DNA from: Enoplolaimus lenunculus
Lineage: Eukaryota; Nematoda; Enoplea; Enoplida; Thoracostomopsidae
DNA: 64,000 bases
Assembly (NCBI GenBank): GCA_030248215.1
Contig: JASANG010002036.1
Location: 51,991-115,990 of the forward strand
Reading direction: 5' to 3'
A program made the position numbers and the translations under genes. Shown here piece after piece: positions 61,200 to 64,000 of the stretch (within the stretch, counting starts at the first letter, position 1; every line of letters starts with the position of its first letter). The notes under the pieces are model-generated. The model searched no databases and was not told the origin of the DNA. It saw only the letters and a program-made list of their open reading frames with translations.

Positions 61200-62339
61200 C
61201 TTTTACAATGCTTTCCTTGCTTTTTAAATATGAACCACCTTGACTGCTCGTGTGAGATAAATTATACTACTGGCACTTGAGGCTTTAAATTTTAACACAA
61301 ATTTCGACCCCCGCTTAAAATTTCTTTCAACCACAGAGTCATCTCAAGAAGAGATGTTTCATACACTAGCAGTGCTATGTCAAGAAAATTCTTGAAAGAC
61401 ACTATATATAAAGTCGTTCGAATCGATTAAAAGTTAAACGTAAATGGGATAACTAATGGGTCATCCACGTTATACTGTCTATGCTACTGTAAATATTGTA
61501 CCCACATGCGAGTCCGTAGGTTCCTAATTGCAGTGTTTATAAATTATATATCCAAAAGTCACCCACACTATGCGTACACTCGGCTGACAACACAGAGTCC
61601 CTCTGAACGGCGTATACTTTGTCAATACGTTATAGAAAGAACAGTTGTTTTGTCCTGAGTCTGTCAGAAGGACATTCGCTTATTGCATTACACAAAGCCT
61701 GTCCAAAGGGACTCTGTTAAGCTATTAAACATGTTAGTTGCAGTGCGATGTTTCTGAAAATGCTTTGTCTGGTGTGAATATATTTTAATGGGCGTTACGG
61801 AAATTGCGGAAGTAGTATTATGTTGCTGTGTGAAAAATATAGTTATTGTAAGTGCTCGTCTGGAAGCTTAAATATATTTACTGTATCAAAAAACATTAAC
61901 TTAAATCAAAGCGTACGTAATTTTTCTCAAAAAATGCAAAACCGGGCTGCTGCAAACTACTACCTAGTCAGAGTAAATGCACAGTCACGAAAGATACGTA
62001 GCTAGTAAAAATATTCTAGCATTTTGGTTTTAACATGAGCACACATGTGAAGACGAAGTTTATTAAAACGGTGAGGCCTTATATAAGGGGGAGTGGAAGA
62101 GGAGACATGTTCCCAGAAATTCTTAGAAAATTTGAAAAGTCGCATTTTTACAGGATGTAGAAGTACTTGCAGAGGTCTGAAAAAATGTTCTCACTGCTCC
62201 GCTCGCTCACAAAATTTTTTAGACTAAATTATCCTATCCCAAAGTCAAATCCTGGCTACGCTCGTAATAACGCTGTGAACCCTGAGAACAAAAGATAAAA
62301 ATAATTTATGAATAACCAATTTACATAATATTCTTTATG

Positions 62340-62625
62340 CAAACATACTGGGTGGTTTGCGAAATAGCTAATGTGAGTATATGTGGGGTAGCTTGTGTAT
62401 GTGCTGATTGTATAATGTTAAGACACATACATACTCGTACACATATAGCACCAGAGGAAATTATGATATCGGCCGCGTGGTGGAATGGGTAGCGCGCTTG
62501 ACTCGCGAGCGAGAGGTCCGAGGTTCGATTCCCGGCGTGGCCATATCTTTCGGAGAAATTATGGGGAAAACAATAACATTGGCGGTACTTTGGAAAAAGA
62601 GGTCGTCCCGACCGTGCAGTTCTGA
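62340..62625 (+). repeat. tRNA-derived SINE (copy 2) with intact pol III boxes
   Basis: The tRNA-like part 62471-62542 has a perfect A box (TGGTGGAATGG) and a perfect B box (GGTTCGATTCC). The 7-bp acceptor stem GGCCGCG/CGTGGCC pairs fully. The anticodon-like loop CTCGCGA sits in a stem with one mismatch and the T stem is poorly paired, so it is not a normal tRNA. Sequence before and after it is shared with the inverted copy at 36290-36590. Confidence 0.78.
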
Positions 62626-63511
62626 CAGCTACCAAGACCAACAGATCATTGGCAAACGTTGTACCACTGCTCTACTCAGCTCGCCTTTCAAACAACTTTT
62701 ATCGTCGACTGTTTTGTTTACCCGTTTGCCGCAAGCTAGCATACCATACAAAGTGATGTGCATAGCATATGTAGTAGGAAAATTATGGCACATCCTTACG
62801 TGCCCCACGTATCCAAAGCGCGTTTATTTACCATTTTTTTCACGGCGCAGCTCCTGTTTTAGTCTATTAACAGTAGATCAGGATTTTCAGGCATTTTGTT
62901 TCACCAGTTGGATATGTGGGTTATGGCTGGGTTTCAAGTAGCTACCTACTGATCCTTAGGCAAACGCTGTATCACTGCCGCACAGCCCGCCTCTTCCTCC
63001 AATTGCATTTGTCAACCAATATATGACCACTCATGTTAAGAAACCCAAGAAAAATCTCAAAAGGCTAAAGCGTTTGAAATTATTTACTTAATCTAATTGT
63101 ATATATACCCATTACACTGTATAGATACCAAAATAAAGACTAGTATTTAAGACGCCCTGCAAATTTTACCAGTTCTGCCGAACATGATGAATCGTCGTAA
63201 AACAGGGCTCTATTAACTCACACACCTGTCATAATAAGACGATTTATATATGGTGGTAAAAAATGACTATGTGGCGGTAATATTTTAAGTCAAATTGGGC
63301 TAAACGTCGATTGTGTGATTACCATTATTTTTATTATCCGATGCTGCTAGTAAATCCAGTATTTTCGCTTTCCATATCCTTTTTGACATGTTGTAAATGC
63401 AACTTCATTGTGATAATAGCGGTACGTAGGTATTTTAAGGTGTAAGGCTGTTCCCTGTTTTCAGAAAGAGTTGTAGTAGATATATTACGTATACAATAAG
63501 CGTGGTTTTTA

Positions 63512-64000
63512 ATGGGAGCATGTGTCGGAAAATTAACTGGATCTGGAGGTATTTTTGTATTTAATATTCAGTTTTGTTACGTACTTTGTAGTTTTACAGT
63601 TTAGGTATACAGGCATATTAACCAGACGATCTTAATACAGAAAAAGCATTGGGTGGTTATTTTCTGTATTTCTTTCTTGTTACTTATGATTTTTGTTTAT
63701 CAATGGCTGCATAACTATACCTAGGTATACAGGCGTATTAATCAGACGATTTTAATAGAGAAAAAGAAAAGCATTGGATGGTTATTTTGTATATTTTTTC
63801 TTATTGCTTCTATATATACTAAAAGTCGTCATTGATGAACAATAACAATTTAAGCTTATGATTTGTTACAGGAGATGGCTCTCGCACTGGTGGGGGAGGG
63901 ATTAGCTTCGGCGATATTACTGGAGGTGTTAGTAAGTTGCTTGGAAAGAAAGGTGGTGGTGGTGGTGGTGCTGGAGGTCCGATGGATTTGTTAGATGACT
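63512..64000 (+). CDS. Gly-rich protein with N-myristoylation-like start (5' part only)
   Basis: Exon 1 is 63512-63548 and exon 2 runs from 63872 past the window end; they join in phase 1. The protein begins MGACVGKLTGSGGDGSRTGG, then GGISFGDITGGVSKLLGKKG, a Gly run, and GGPMDLLDD. Met-Gly with a small residue at position 6 region and Cys at position 4 fits N-myristoylation with possible palmitoylation, implying a membrane-attached cytoplasmic protein. This is inference from the first residues only. The family cannot be named from 55 residues. Confidence 0.6.
63604..63820. repeat. Direct repeat of about 95 bp in the Gly-rich gene's intron
   Basis: Copies at about 63604-63700 and 63723-63820 share AGGTATACAGGC, TATTAACCAGACGAT, AGAAAAAGCATTGG and TGGTTATTTT. 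The second copy has a small insertion (GAAAAGC). This is a local duplication. Confidence 0.8.

Larger units (their letters stand above)
60972..63511. other. Gap between the small membrane-protein and Gly-rich genes
   Basis: It contains the polyadenylation signal at 61194, a possible 125-bp inverted-end piece (ACAGAGTCCCTCTG at 61592, AGGGACTCTGT to 61718), SINE copy 2 and two weak tRNA-like A-box segments on the minus strand near 62650-62675 and 62955-62985. No coding exon was recognised. Confidence 0.45.

Noticed and set aside
62471-62542. A functional tRNA gene (anticodon-like CGC)
   Set aside because: A and B boxes and the acceptor stem are good, but the T stem and D stem are mismatched and the segment is embedded in a repeat shared with 36290-36590. 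A tRNA-derived SINE fits better.
1-64000. CRISPR array, bacterial operon or rRNA
   Set aside because: Repeats are tandem or transposon-like without unique spacers of constant length. Genes are spliced and eukaryotic, and no rRNA-like sequence was seen.

Overview
The window is nuclear DNA of an AT-rich invertebrate animal. Genes are split by GT-AG introns, often with TTTCAG or TTTTAG acceptors. Peptides are cut at dibasic KR sites after a GKR amidation signal. The intergenic and intronic DNA is packed with short inverted-repeat transposons, tRNA-derived SINEs and minisatellites. The phylum cannot be fixed from the sequence. The hexamer TTAGGC, the telomere word of many nematodes, is common here, but it sits inside transposon copies and degenerate tracts, so it is weak evidence of lineage.

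Layout, all genes on the + strand. (1) 2429-5587: a complete three-exon neuropeptide precursor of 144 aa with ten copies of an x-Tyr-Gly-Met-Ala-Phe-amide peptide. (2) 10740-11594: the last exon of an unidentified membrane protein with a long Asn-rich run. (3) 16582-29443: most of a two-pore-domain potassium channel-like (K2P) gene. Its overall fold is recognisable, but both pore signatures are altered; a 10.2-kb intron splits the first pore. (4) 36765-46183: a complete 15-exon gene for a glycerol kinase 5-type FGGY kinase (522 aa). (5) 50481-55980: a complete seven-exon WD40 gene matching WDR83/MORG1 (303 aa). (6) 57086-60971: a three-exon gene for a 132-aa single-pass membrane protein of unknown family. 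(7) 63512 to the end: the start of a Gly-rich protein with an N-myristoylation-like start, cut by the window edge. Every exon chain given was checked by hand for splice sites and reading phase.

The genes have unrelated jobs (peptide signalling, ion channel, sugar/glycerol-type kinase, signalling or splicing scaffold), and nothing suggests an operon. What unites the window is its transposon load. At least seven families of small non-autonomous inverted-repeat elements are present. Two have clear 8-bp target duplications (hAT-like), one TTAA, two TA. Most families carry their own short word repeated many times inside: TTAGGC, TTCCGG, ATCATATGAT, TTGCAGCTGCAA, ACTCA or GAGTCAA. Other elements are two G-rich elements in GK5 introns, a fold-back structure built on a LINE reverse-transcriptase fragment, a decayed PIF/Harbinger transposase and two copies of one tRNA-derived SINE. 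No CRISPR array, rRNA or convincing functional tRNA was seen.
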